Positions 24,861 to 36,600 of a stretch of DNA of 64,000 nucleotides are shown here, piece by piece. Position numbers and translations under genes: made by a program. Below the pieces are notes generated by a model. The model saw only the letters and a program-made list of their open reading frames with translations, was not told where the DNA came from and did no database searches. The stretch comes from Erythroxylum novogranatense (lineage: Eukaryota > Streptophyta > Magnoliopsida > Malpighiales > Erythroxylaceae): assembly GCA_029891385.1 (NCBI GenBank), contig CM057231.1:68526990-68590989 (forward strand), in the 5' to 3' direction. The stretch's first letter is position 1, and the number at the start of each line of letters is the position of its first letter.

Positions 24861-25760
24861 AAGCCAGCGTGGCATTTATATATGAAGTAGAACCTAAAAA
24901 GATTGATGAAGCTCTAAAAGATGAAGCATGGATATTAGCTATGCAAGAGGAGTTGAATCAATTCAAGAGGAATAAAGTCCGGTCCTTAGTTCCTAAACAC
25001 GAAAAGAAATCCATTATTGGTACTAGATGGATATTCAAGAATAAGCTAGACGAATCGGGAAAAGTAAGTAGCAACAAGGTAAGATTAGTAGCACAAGGCT
25101 ATAATCGCAGGAAGGAATAAACTATAATGAGACATATGCTCCAAGAGCAAGACTTGAAGCAATAAGGATCTGCTTGCATATCTTGTTTGCCATGACATAA
25201 AGCTTTTTCGGATGGATGTAAAAAGTGCATTTCGAATGGCTTTATAGATGAAGAAGTCTATGTCAAGCAACCTCCTGGATTTGAGGATATAAAGTATCCA
25301 GATCATGTCTACAGACTTCATAAAGCCTTATATGGATCGAAACGAGGCTCTAGAGCATGGTATGATCGTCTGAGCTCATTTCTTATTGAAAATGGATTTA
25401 CTAGAGGTAAAGTTGACAAAACTCTTTTAGGAAGAACTTGTATAATGATTTTATTATTGTGCAAATCTATGTTGATGATATTATTTTGGTGCCACCTCAA
25501 AAGGTTATGCATAAGCTTTGAAAATATGATGAAAATGAATTTGAGATGAGCATGATGGGTGAGTTAAAATTCTTTCTTGGATTGCAAGTAAAGCAAACTA
25601 AGGATAAGATTTTATTCATCAACAAAATATGTCAAAGAATTGTTGTCTAAATTTGATATGCGGTGTTAAAAGTATGTCTACACCGATGCATCCTTCAAAC
25701 TTGTTGTCGAAAGGCGAAAGTGGTAAGAAGGTGGATCAAACCCTATTTAGAGGATGATTG
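24861..25760 (+). pseudogene. Copia C reverse transcriptase
   Basis: The frame 24869-25120 has 'DEAWILAMQEELNQFKRNKV' and 'IIGTRWIFKNKLDESG', then 'VRLVAQGYN'. The catalytic region is seen across 25190-25490 ('RMDVKSAF', '[13 protein letters not shown]', 'YVDDIILV'), with frameshifts between the pieces. RVT_2 family. Confidence 0.85.
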
Positions 25761-25879
25761 GTTCTTTGCTTTATCTTACAGAAAGTAGACTGACATTCTA
25801 TTCAGATGTATGCTTGTGTGCAAGGTTTCAGCCGATCTAGAGAATCTCATTACATAGGCGTAAAGCGAATTTTGAGATA

Positions 25880-26340
25880 TCTCGCAGTACTCTTGATCTT
25901 TTCTTAATGTATGAGAAAGGTAAAGATTTCAGGTTGAATGGATATTGCGATCACGAACTATGCGGTGATAGGATTGAAAGGAAGAGCACGAGTGGTGGTT
26001 GTCACTACCTTGGACCAAACACAGTGTCATGGTCAAGCAAGAGACAAAGCTCGATTGCATTATCAACCGCAGAAGTGAATATATGTCTACCGAAGTCTTC
26101 GTTCACAAGCACTTGTGGATCAAGTATCAATTGGAGGACTACTCAATACAAGAGGAAGAGATTCCAATATCTGCGACAACACCAAATACCATCGACTTGT
26201 CAAAGAATCCAATTCAACATTCAAGGGTGAAGCACATTGAAGTTAGACATCATTTCTTGAGAGATTACGTTCGAAGAAAGTTGTCGATCTGAATTCGTGG
26301 AAGCGAAATTTCATTGGCGATATCTTCACAAAACCACTAA
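25880..26340 (+). pseudogene. Copia C RNase H
   Basis: The frame 25907-26230 reads 'MYEKGKDFRLNGYCDHELCG', 'STSGGCHYLG', 'TVSWSSKRQSSIALSTAE', then 'NPIQHSRVKHIEVRHHFLRD' in another frame up to 26280. The first catalytic aspartate is kept (YCD) but the following ADYAG motif is altered (HELCG). Confidence 0.85.
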
Positions 26341-26809
26341 GTGAAGATCACTTTCAAAAATCGAATCGACGCAACCTCAATATGGTGATGTTAACGGACC
26401 AATCATCGGTTTTCGCAAAGAAGAAGCGGATGAGCGGAGGAGATAACGGACCAATCATCGGTTTTTCGCAAAGAAGAAGTAGATGAGCGGAGGAGTTAAC
26501 GGATCATTCATCGATTTTAAAAGACAAAGACGGAAAAGATTCGGCGAGTTAACAGATTGATCATCGATTTTCAAAAGAAAGACAATGAAACGGTGGAGTT
26601 AAGCGGCGTTGGCGGTTTCAGACTTAAAACTTCTTTCAAAAGAAAATTTTAGAGGAAAAAGGTCATCGATCATCGAGAAGTACAATCGTTCTAGAATTTG
26701 CTATAAAATCCCTAAAAGCGGCGTTTGGGATCTCTAACAAATTCGAAATTGCTAGTTCTCGAAATCTCTCGAAAATTCTTCAAGCAAGTTCCTATTCACT
26801 CGAATCAAC

Positions 26810-29190
26810 AAGATGAATGTCAAGCCCATTTTGCGAGTTGAGCGAGAGCAAGCTGGGAAGATTGGTAAACTTTGAAGATCTAAGAAGGAACAAATGGATA
26901 TAGAGTCGGAGATAATAGCGGCGGGATGGAGAAACTTCTTTCAAATCGAGAGCAAGTTTATCTCAACGAAGTTTATGAGTTACGAAACATACTAAAGTGT
27001 GGATAATACTATCGTATCGTATGTAGAAACACTCCTGTTATAGTAACCAAGGAGTTCTTGGAAAGAGTCACCGAATGTCCGAGTAGTGGAGTTCAACCTA
27101 CTAACATGGTGAAATGGATGACTAAATTGAAGTTGAGCGAAGATGAAGTTACTCGTCAACTTTATGGTCGAACAACCCAATGAAAGAAGAGCCTCTTGGC
27201 TTGTACCAAAGCGGGTTTTGTTTGTTGTTTTGTGTGACTGTGTGTTACCTAGGATAGTTCAAGACATCAAGTCACTACTTTGGATGAACAATGTATCCTT
27301 CATCTCTGAATCACCAACCAATAGATTTACCATTTTGATTTATCAATATATGGTTAAATCAATAAAGGATACAAACACTCTCCGTATGGGATGTTGTTGA
27401 CAAGGATGTTTAAAGAATCAGGAATCAGATTGGAGTTGGGAGTCAGACAGAAGGTATCTGTAAGAAGTTATATGGACTCTACATCAATTGCCAAAATGGG
27501 TCTGAGATTTTCAGATAAACAAGGAGCAGAAGAATCAAGGAAAGCAACAAGCGAGGGGAGCCTAAACCGAAGAAATCCTCTATGAAGGAGAGAAGATCAC
27601 ACTCTCAGGAGTCGAAGTCAAGAACTGTTCGATTTTTTGAATCAGGTGACTTAAAGCGGAAAGGGGAACCTTTGGTGAGTGACATTCATAAGCAAGCAAG
27701 AACGTCACCCACAAAGGAAATCTGTATGACGAAAAGAAGCCGATCCTTCTAGAGATTGAGCAAACCAAAGCATTATGAACGACAGAGATCAAAAGCTACA
27801 AAATCATCATCATCAATCCTTGAGAAAGTTTCGAAACTCAATCTCAAGGAAATGAAGGAAAAGGAAAGTAGAAGAACCCGAGAAGAAGAAAGTTCAATCC
27901 AAGAGGTCACGAGGTTAAAGAAAATGAGTGCGAAAAGAAGAAAATCCAACAACAGAGGCAAAGGCTAAGAAGACAAGGCTAGAAGAAGCTGTTGTTGACA
28001 TTTCTAAACAATCTGCTGCGTATCTTTGTTAGTCTTTGTTGAGGTTGCTTGAAGTTAATATGGAAGCTCTCTCAAGCAATTGTGGAAGGCTGTTAAGGGT
28101 AATATTAAGGATTCTCACAAAATTCTTAATAATCCAATTTTGAAGAAATAGTTCCTACTACTTTTCAGTCCACACTTGTCCATAAACAAGTTGCTACACA
28201 TGTTTTGGGGACGAAGGCTACTTCGAAAGTTGTAAGTGTGATGACTAATGTTCCATCCAAGTATTTAATTTTCAAAGAAAGTTAGAACACATATTGGTTG
28301 TAATAGAGGAGAAGAAGACCAAGTCTGTCATCATCCGAGACAAACCAAAGAGATATGTGAAAGCCTTCTTCAAATCGATTGAATATGATAATGGCATTTT
28401 ACATCATTGGATAGGGTTACAAAAATTTCTATGATCAACTGAAGAGAGTTGGGAGAGAACCATATCCACCAGAGCCATTTGGAGAGCGTATCACTTCTTA
28501 TCCTATACTGAGCAGTACAATAATCAAGGTGGTACCTGATCTTCAACCACCAAATTTTGTTGAACTCAATTATGAGAAGCTAAAGCTGAAAGTTCAACCA
28601 GAGCCAGTATTGGATGACATGTCTGCTGATCAGATTGCAGAGGCAGTAAAATTGATTGATGCAGCATGTAAGGAGAAAAGGAGTGGTCAGTCCATCTGCG
28701 TGTATCAAGATCCAGGACCAAGTCTAACTAAGGCAACAGCAGATGATCCACAGGGAGGCAATATCAGAATGGGTCAGTATTGTTACATTACGATTGGCAA
28801 CTCGAATGTTGTTTTACTATAATACGTAAACATTCTGCTAAATCGACCTCTGTGGAGATCAGTTCAATTCTGAAGCTATGCCATGGTTTGGACGCACTTT
28901 TCAACGAATAAGAGATTCCTATGATCTTGATATCAATGAACAAAATTGTATTTGTTCCTCCTCCTCTTCGCAAATCATTGAACCAAATGTCTTTAACAAG
29001 GAAGCTTATACAACAACAGTGGCTATCATTGAAAAGCAAGTTGTTAAGACAGTACCCTCGACTGAAGATGAATCATCAACACTAAAGAAGCATGTTCAGA
29101 AGCTTGATAAAGATATGAAGAAGATTAAGAAGATGCTGAAAAAGTTGATGAAGCAGATTGAAAATAATTGTTTGATCAATAACAAATAGG
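26810..29190 (+). pseudogene. Copia C post-pol ORF (broken)
   Basis: From 'MNVKPILRVEREQAGKIGKL'-like text at 26812 the region encodes in broken frames 'RQLYG' at 27160, 'LVPKR..FVV..CVLPRI' at 27200, 'FTILIYQYMVKSIKD' at 27330, 'LLTRMFKESGIRLELG' at 27391, a Lys/Glu/Arg-rich low-complexity tail (27580-28020), and a second conserved block at 28529-29189 ending in a Lys-rich coiled-coil-like tail and a stop. It is the same product as 319-2202 (copia A) and 49030-51121 (copia D). Function unknown. Confidence 0.65.
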
Positions 29191-29323
29191 GGAGAAGGAG
29201 AAGGAAGAGAGAAGGAGAAGGAAGAAATCAATTTGGAAGGATGAAGATAATTTTTTTCTCAATACTTAGATAAATCACAAGTATATGATACTTTTCATAT
29301 TTCTCACAAGTATTTGTTATTAT

Positions 29324-29335
29324 CAAAAGGGAGAA
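29324..29335 (+). promoter_or_regulatory. Polypurine tract of copia C
   Basis: CAAAAGGGAGAA immediately precedes the 3' LTR start TGTTAAG. It would prime plus-strand DNA synthesis. Confidence 0.85.
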
Positions 29336-30184
29336 TGTTAAGTCAAAACCGGACTTCACGTATTAAATAATTTTGATAATAAACAAAGAGAAATATCGGA
29401 AGAAAAGCAGATGGAAGGAAAAGAGGCGATCTGGCGGGCGATACAAAAGCGCGGAAGCTTTACGAAGAAAAAGCGGGCGATACAAAAGCGCGGAAGCTTT
29501 ACGAAGACAAAAGCGAGCGATATGAAAATAAGACGGAAGAAAGAAACATCGCTTTAAGGCGGTTAAGGAGCTAAACTGAATAACCGTTTCTTTAAAGATT
29601 CAAGAAGCGATAGTCGAAGAAGCAGTTGAAGTTCACTATAAATAAGAGTCGAGAATGAAGAAGAAATAACTTTTGAAAAAGTGAATGAAACTCTGTATTC
29701 AATATCATCATCCGAGAGAAAATTACGAACTATTTTTCGAGTGTATATTATGAAGAGCAACACTTTGTAAAAGCTCTTTATCGCTTTTCATTTTGAAAAA
29801 GTGCTACAGAATAACTGAAGAGGCTAAGAGTAAAGAATACTTGCATTAAGAGACCTGAAGAGGCTCGATCTAAAGAATACTTGTAATCGGTTTGAGATAG
29901 TGAAAATCTCGGAAGAATATCTCGAGGATCGGGCGTAGCCACGGTTTGGGGTGAACCAGGATAAAATTGCGTGTTTCTCTCTAACTCTTACTGTTCTTAA
30001 ATCGTAGTTTTCATTATTAACAAAGTTTTCAAACTAGTTAAGAATTGATTTAAGATAAGTTTTACGAAAGAACAAGCAATTGTAATTGAAGAGATTAAAA
30101 AAAAAATTTATCACAATTCAACCCCCCCTTCTTGTGTATCTTGGTCATATTATTACTCAATATATTAACGTGTGATTTACTTCA
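29336..30184 (+). repeat. 3' LTR of copia C
   Basis: Starts TGTTAAGTCAAAACC and ends GTGTGATTTACTTCA. It is shorter than the 5' LTR (849 versus 908 bases), mostly because its A/G-rich minisatellite (29395-29525) has fewer copies. The remainder aligns end to end with the 5' LTR, with many 1-3 base gaps. Confidence 0.95.
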
Positions 30185-31322
30185 AGACTTATATAGAAGA
30201 GACCGAAGTCTCGACACCAAAGTGTCAATAACAAAAAACATCAAAGTGTCATTAACTGAAGACATCAAAGTATCACAGAAGCAGCTGCAGACCTTCTAGG
30301 CATGCCTATTTACCTACAACTAGGACTCAACAGTTTTAAAACAAAACAAGATCATTTAAGACATTACACGTGCAAAGCAAGTAGTCAATTAGATTCACTT
30401 GCAAATAGCACTTCCAATGATATAAACATACATAAAACACCTCAGACAATCATTGCCTGGAATTCAAAACACAATCAACATAAATCAAATTCAACAAGCA
30501 GAACAAAGTAAGGTAAATAGCACTTCAATATCACATTCATCAATCAATACCTCGGACCTTCATGTCTAGGACCAGTACACAATTCAATACACATTCATCA
30601 ATATCAAATTCAATTCAATAATAAACAAAACAAATCAAGGTGAGACCATCTTAGGATATCTACAAAAGTTACCATATAAATTACTTACAAAAGCTCTTTG
30701 TTTGCTTATTACCTCGAAGTCCCAGCAATATCTGGAATTGGTCGCTCTAAGGGTTTCTCTAAAATATTCAATACAAACATATATTACTATTGTAAACAAT
30801 TATGAATTCAATTATGCACATTCATGCTGAATATGTATGATGTATGTTCATATCAAAATTCAGGTTTCTTATCCTTAATCTTATCACATTATTGATCATG
30901 TGAAATCATACTCAATCCCTCAATCCAGATTTATTTCACTATCCACCTTCGAGTCCACTTTACTCAATTATTCTCATTAAAAAGGTAAGGTAATTAAGTA
31001 ATACTTACTTCTAGAAAGTCTTGCCTCTTTGTCTTAGGTTTCCAATGATACCAAGTTCATCCAATTTGGTTTAGTATTCAATGAGTTATGCTCAAAATAT
31101 CACAGACTGTGTACATTCAAAATTTTGACTAATGCATGATCATGTCTCCAAGTTGTACACCTTATAACTCTCAATTCCAATATCCAAAAATTACAAAATT
31201 TATACCAATTTAAAGCTAAGATAATAGGCTTCAACTTTGGTGAAGACATCTCAGTCTAATTATGTCTATTCCAATACAGTTCATTCAAAAATCACAGGAT
31301 ATGATTTCTATCCCTAGTAGTG

Positions 31323-31692
31323 TTACAACCTCTATTTTAAAAATCGGACCGGATCGGTCGGTCCGACCGGTTGGACCGGTGACCGGTCGGCTATCCGGTT
31401 CGGTTCACCCTTTAAAACCAGTTTTCAATTGAACCAGTGAGAATCGGTCAATTGACCGGTCGGACCGGTCAAACCAGACCGGTCCAACCACTGGTTCAAT
31501 AAAATTTTAATTTTTGTTTTTGTTTTAATTTTTTGGTATATTTTGTATTTTTAAATATTATTAATATTATATATAATTAAATATAATTATTGCATAATTA
31601 TGACGTCACACCGGTTCGATTTACGGGTGGTTGAACCGATCAAACCGGTAACGATAAAGCCTTGAGTTCGATTCTGGTCCGGGTTTAAGAAC
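31323..31692. repeat. GGACCGG-rich element, possible MITE
   Basis: A 370-base segment differs from its surroundings: its first part is crowded with GGACCGGT/ACCGGTC words in both orientations, its middle is A/T only, and its ends are imperfect inverted repeats (TTTAAAAATCGGACCGG on the left; GGTCCGGGTTTAAGA on the right). It lies in the solo LTR. This looks like a small non-autonomous DNA transposon. A clear target duplication was not identified. Confidence 0.5.
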
Positions 31693-33379
31693 ATTAGCTA
31701 CAACCTAAGCCAATACTCAATTTCATGCCAAATTTTGAAAATCTTAGAGACGAATTAAAATTCAACTTTTTCAATAAAGTTGTAGAAATATGTATTTAGT
31801 TTAAGCTGAATCAAGAACCAACTCATTTTGAGATCCAAAGTTCAAGTTATAATAGAAATACCAAAGCAAGTTCAGTGAAAACACATTCTTCATCATTTTC
31901 TTCCAAGTTTTCCCCAAAATAGACTTTCGGGTCAATGTTACACAATCATTTTGACAATGAAAATGAAATATTTAGGCCAAATATTCTTCTAAACATTTGT
32001 TCCTTTATGTCTTAAGTTTCTACTGGCACCAATATTATTCAATTTGGTTCAGTATTTTGAAAATTATCCCTAAATGACTACAGATTGTTCACAAACAGTG
32101 ACAGATTCCAGATACTCAACTTCAAGCCAACTTTTGACACACTTAGTGACAGAAATCAGATTCCACATATTCATGAAAGTTGTATATATAAGTTTCTAGT
32201 TTAATAAGAATTTAAATTCATTCAATTTTGATACCTACAGGGGAAGATATGGCTAAAATACCGAAACTTGTCCAGTAGAACTACTCATTCGAACCAATTT
32301 CCAACATGTATCAAACCTCAATTCTTACTCATTTCAGTACACAATTGATCCATATCAAACATGAAACAACACATTTGATCACAGGATACCAAGTTCATAA
32401 TTCCCTTACCTTACTAGACTTCAAAATTAACTCCAAGAATCCAGCTAAACTAAGCTTCCAAACACCCGGCACATACCTAAGTTTAAGGTGTAACTTTCAA
32501 CACCAAATAGATAGTATTACCTTAAGTTAAATGACCTACTTCTTGATGAAATAACTTACAAAGATGATGATACAAGCTTCAGCAAAGGTCCAGAAGTTGA
32601 GAGGGATAGAAGGAGAATGAAGTTTCATGGAGAGAAGAGACTAAAATGAAGACTTGCTCCAACAGAATTTACCACATCCAAAGCTAGGTGTCATGGAATT
32701 GGAGCAACATGTGTCTCCATGCATGAGCTTCATGTGTCCCTTAAAGGAGCTGCCATATGTCAATGATACATTAGGTCATATGTCACACACTTAGTTCTGC
32801 CATTTGTCAATGTATCAACTATGCCATTTGTCAATGCTTTAACCATGCCAAATGTCACTAACTCATAAGTTAATCATTCTAATTTTTATATACCAAATTA
32901 AATTGGCACTTGAAAACTTTTCCTATACCAAATGTATGCTTGAATACCTTAATTCTCTAATGAAATCAATTAATTCCAATTCACTAACTATTATCCACTT
33001 GACCTAAAATTCAAATCATATGTCTTTCATATTCGAATCATAGCAAAATTCTAACTCTATCATACATATACTTTCATAAATATGTATTATTTCAACTAGG
33101 GTGTATTTTGGGGCCTTACACATAGGACACACTAAATACCCCATCAAGTATTAAGAAGGCTTTGTTCAATGCATATTCGAATAAGGAACTTCAATATAAT
33201 GAAATGACAATTTAGTTTTAAAAAAACATGGAACTTTATAGTTATAGAGTTACAAATACAATCCTATAATTCTTCTCCAAAGGAAAATAATAAGTAAGCA
33301 AAAAAAAATCTATCTCATTTCTAAAGTTTTAGGCTTACTTGATGATAGACTAATATCTTATTATAGTATGATCTACAAA

Positions 33380-35320
33380 TTTATTTTCAAAGTTTTTGGC
33401 TTCAAGGCCTAAAATTGATACTGAAAAATTTGGTGAACCCTTATTAAGAAGTAGATCCATGAGAGGAGGAAAGAAATAAGGCCTTTTAACTCTATAAGCT
33501 AGATTTTTATCTTTTGTATTATATTAGCTTTTAGCTTTCCATCTTAACACCTTAAATGGCTATATCAATGTATCTCTAAAGTTTTATATAGAATTCTCAT
33601 TAATGGGGAGCCAACAAACATATTCAAGGGAGCTAAGGGATTATAATAGGGTGACCTTTAATCACCTTACATGTTTACTCTTTACATGGAGGCCCTAACC
33701 TATATGATAGCAAGGAATATTGAGAAAGAAAAATGGCTTTAGATATCACTATAAAGACGAACAAATCAAAATATTCAAAGGAGCTAAGGGATTGCAATAA
33801 CCCTTTATCGCCCCACTTATTTACTTTTTGCATAGAGGCCCTAACCCATATGATAGCAAGGAATATTAAGAAAGAAAGAAGCTTCAAATATCAATATAAG
33901 TATGAGAAAACCAAATTATTCATCCTCTCCTTTATAGATGACTTATTGTTAGTTTATGGTGCAAATCAAGAATCAATCTAAGTTTTTATACAATTCTTAT
34001 AAGAATTTAAGAAGCTATCAAGCCTCGTAATCAACACTCATCATAACGACTTTTATTTTTCCTTGAGATATCAAACAATAGCTAAGTATCTAGCCTAAAA
34101 TTAGGCTTTGAAAGTGATCGATTCCCTTTTAAACATCTTCCATTCACCACCAAAAGAATCTCCTCTACAGATTGACAATCCTTATTTGATTCCATTCTAA
34201 AGAGGCTTAGATAATGGAACAATAAGTTTTTTTTAATCTTATATAGGCAGGCTATAATTGATAACCTTCATTCTCAATAACTAATATATCTAATGGAGCT
34301 TAAACTTGTCTCTCCCCATAAACATTATCAATGTAATGGATAGAGTGCTCAAAAACTTCCTATAGAATAGTAAAGGAGATATAACAAGGGTTAATTTCAA
34401 ATGGGTGGATTTATTCCTAACTAAGGATAAGGGTGGCTTGAGAATCAAATATAAAAGGACATGAATAGGATGTTACTAACTAAAAGGATATGAAAACTCC
34501 ATAAAGACAAGGATACTTAGTAGGGGGCATGTTAGACGTATATTGAGTATAAGGGAGCATGTTAAAACTTTCTGCAAATGCAGAATTGGTAACGGAAAGA
34601 ATACATAGTTTTGGTTCAACAATTGGCATCAGTTTACACCATTGCAAAAAGGTACCAGAATATTTGCTCATTAAATACTATTCTACTAAGCATTACTAGA
34701 GTTAAAGAATACTTGATTTTGCTCTAGCAATTGGCATCAATCTAGACCCCTGTAAAAGCTACTATTCATTAAAGAATATTCTACTAAATAGTATCAGAGT
34801 TGAGGTAGTGACTAAAGGAGGGTCCTAGGGTTGCTTATAAATAGTGTTTGAATACACCTTTATATATGGCTAAGGCACCACTCCTAATTAATCTTACACG
34901 GAAGCTCTAACATGTACTCATTAATCAGTGCCATTAACATCTTCCTAAAACTTCTTTTATACTCTATTTATCAGTCCGAAGGAGATTCAGAATCAAAGAA
35001 AATTTTAACCATAGCTTAATAATCAACCATCTCTACTTTCTATTACAGTCAAGAAAATGAAATCGTAGGCCATTTATTCCTTTAACTACCAATTTTTCTC
35101 AAGATTATGAGGTAAGAGCTTACGTTTATCTAACAAATCCTGCGGCAGTGATGATGGAATATCATTATGGCATCTGTTTACAGTTTAAAAGGTTCCAAAA
35201 AAGAAGATCTAAAAGCCTATAATAGAATAACTTTTAGTTGCTTGGAGGAAACCATCATTTACTTGAAAACTCTACAAGACCTGCTTATTTTCATCTATGT
35301 TTTTGGTTTTATTTTTGAAT
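33380..35320 (+). pseudogene. LINE ORF2 remnant: reverse transcriptase and C-terminal domain
   Basis: The plus strand encodes fragments of a plant L1-type ORF2. At 33800-33960 'LFTFCIEALTHMIARNI' and 'LFILSFIDDLLLVYGANQES' match the region around the RT catalytic motif (usually FADDLLLF). Near 34375-34450 text like 'VNFKWVDLFLTKDKGGLRIK' and near 34580-34640 'CRIGNGKNT.FWFNNWHQF' match the ORF2 C-terminal part ('VSWxxxCxPKxxGGLGI', 'IGNGxxIxFWxDNW'). A part of the RT text is duplicated (33620-33740 resembles 33760-33870). Many stops. Confidence 0.75.
33615..33880. repeat. Short direct duplication inside LINE RT remnant
   Basis: The block 'ATATTCAAGGGAGCTAAGGG' ... 'GAGGCCCTAACCTATATGAT' at about 33620-33725 recurs at about 33769-33870 with small differences. 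This is a local tandem duplication with a period of about 147 bases. Confidence 0.7.
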
Positions 35321-36600
35321 TTAGTAAAAAAATTGTTTTTGGCTTTTCTTATTATCAAAATTTATGAAAAAACAAAAATTGATTTTAAATTTAAAATTAT
35401 GAATAATTTAATTTAATATTATATTTAATTAAAAATAGTTATTAATGAAAATTAAATTTATTCATAATTTGTTCAATTTTCTAATTAAATTAGACAAAAT
35501 TAATTCCATGATTATTAATAAATATAATTAAATTTAAAATATCATCAAAATATATAAATTTCAAATTAAAAATTAAATTAAATTATTTTTAATTTTAATA
35601 TCTTATATAATATACATTAATAAATTATCAATAAAAATAAAATAACTTTTGTTGATAACTTCTTAATAAATATTATATAAATAACTAAAAATTTATCTTT
35701 AAGTTTTATTTAATATCTAATTATAATCAGGAATATATATATATAACTACATTTACATATGTAATTGTCATCAAGTATATAGATAGAGCCATATCTATAT
35801 TAACAATCAAACGTGTTTTATTTTTATTTAAAAGAGAAAACTAAAACTAAAACTAAAATTATAAAAGAATTGAAACCAAGATGAATACTTATTTTTAGAT
35901 GACAAATCTATTAAATTCGAGAAATAATAATAACAAAAGCTTCGGTTGATAAATTAAGACAAATATTGAAGAAAGTATGAATACACTAATAGCAAGACCC
36001 AATTAATTCATTTTAATTTAAATTAAAACATATTCTTACAAGTTGTAAATGGATAGGTAATAATGAATTATTTATTCTGATTCTGACTAAGTAATTAGAT
36101 ATCTTAATAAAACTATTCTATAAATCTTTAGTGATAAAGTGATGAATTGGACACGATTATTTTATAAAACATAAAAGATTACTGTTCGATTTATAAAATT
36201 ATTACAAAAATGGACAAGACCATAGAAAGCTGAGTTAGATTGGCCATATGTCACAACTGTTATTATTGCATTTTTCTTAATAAACAAATAAATGAATAGA
36301 TAAAGACACCGTTGCCATAAGTAACCTGTAATAAATCTTACATTTAATATTACGTTTTTTATTATATTGATAAAATTTAATTATTTATTTATGTAAATCT
36401 TGGAGTATCATATGAATCCTATTAAATAAATAATTAAAATTTTATGAGACAGAATAAAATTAGGTAATATTAGACAAAAGATCTTACCTATTAGACGGAA
36501 GATCTTGATTGGATAGATGACTACACCCAAGCGAATCTCGCAAAATGGGCCCATATTAACACGATTATTACCCCATCTGTCATTGTGCTCTGTGTGGTTC
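35321..36600. other. AT-rich intergenic DNA
   Basis: Very A+T rich, long runs of AAATTTAAAT type, no repeat boundary, RNA gene or credible coding frame seen. It separates the LINE remnant from the 5' region of the EIN3-like gene. Confidence 0.6.

Larger units (their letters stand above)
20791..30189 (+). mobile_element. Full-length Ty1/copia element C (Sirevirus-like), TSD AGACT
   Basis: The element spans 20796-30184 with two LTRs (20796-21703, 29336-30184), identical AGACT duplications at 20791-20795 and 30185-30189, a primer-binding site at 21705-21716 and a polypurine tract at 29324-29335. Inside, in order on the plus strand: Gag, zinc knuckle, protease site, GAG-pre-integrase, integrase, reverse transcriptase, RNase H and a post-pol region of about 2.4 kb. 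The domain order identifies Ty1/copia and the post-pol ORF points to the Sirevirus lineage. Every domain is recognisable, yet the frame is broken every 100-300 bases by one- or two-base indels. Confidence 0.95.
20161..33125. mobile_element. Solo LTR (3.56 kb without insert) with CATAG target duplications, split by copia C
   Basis: The left end at 20166 reads TGTAACACTCACATATCCCC and the right end GGGGCCTTACA at 33120; both flanks are CATAG (20161-20165, 33121-33125). Removing the nested copia element and its extra AGACT copy leaves about 3.56 kb with no retroelement genes, so this is a solo LTR, probably Ty3/gypsy by size and termini. The segment 30190-33120 contains repeated text such as 'AAAGTTGTAGAAATATG' and 'AAAGTTCAAGTTATAA', plus a GGACCGG-rich insertion at 31323-31692. 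It also contains open frames (30302-30511, 32306-32530) that match nothing I know. Confidence 0.8.
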
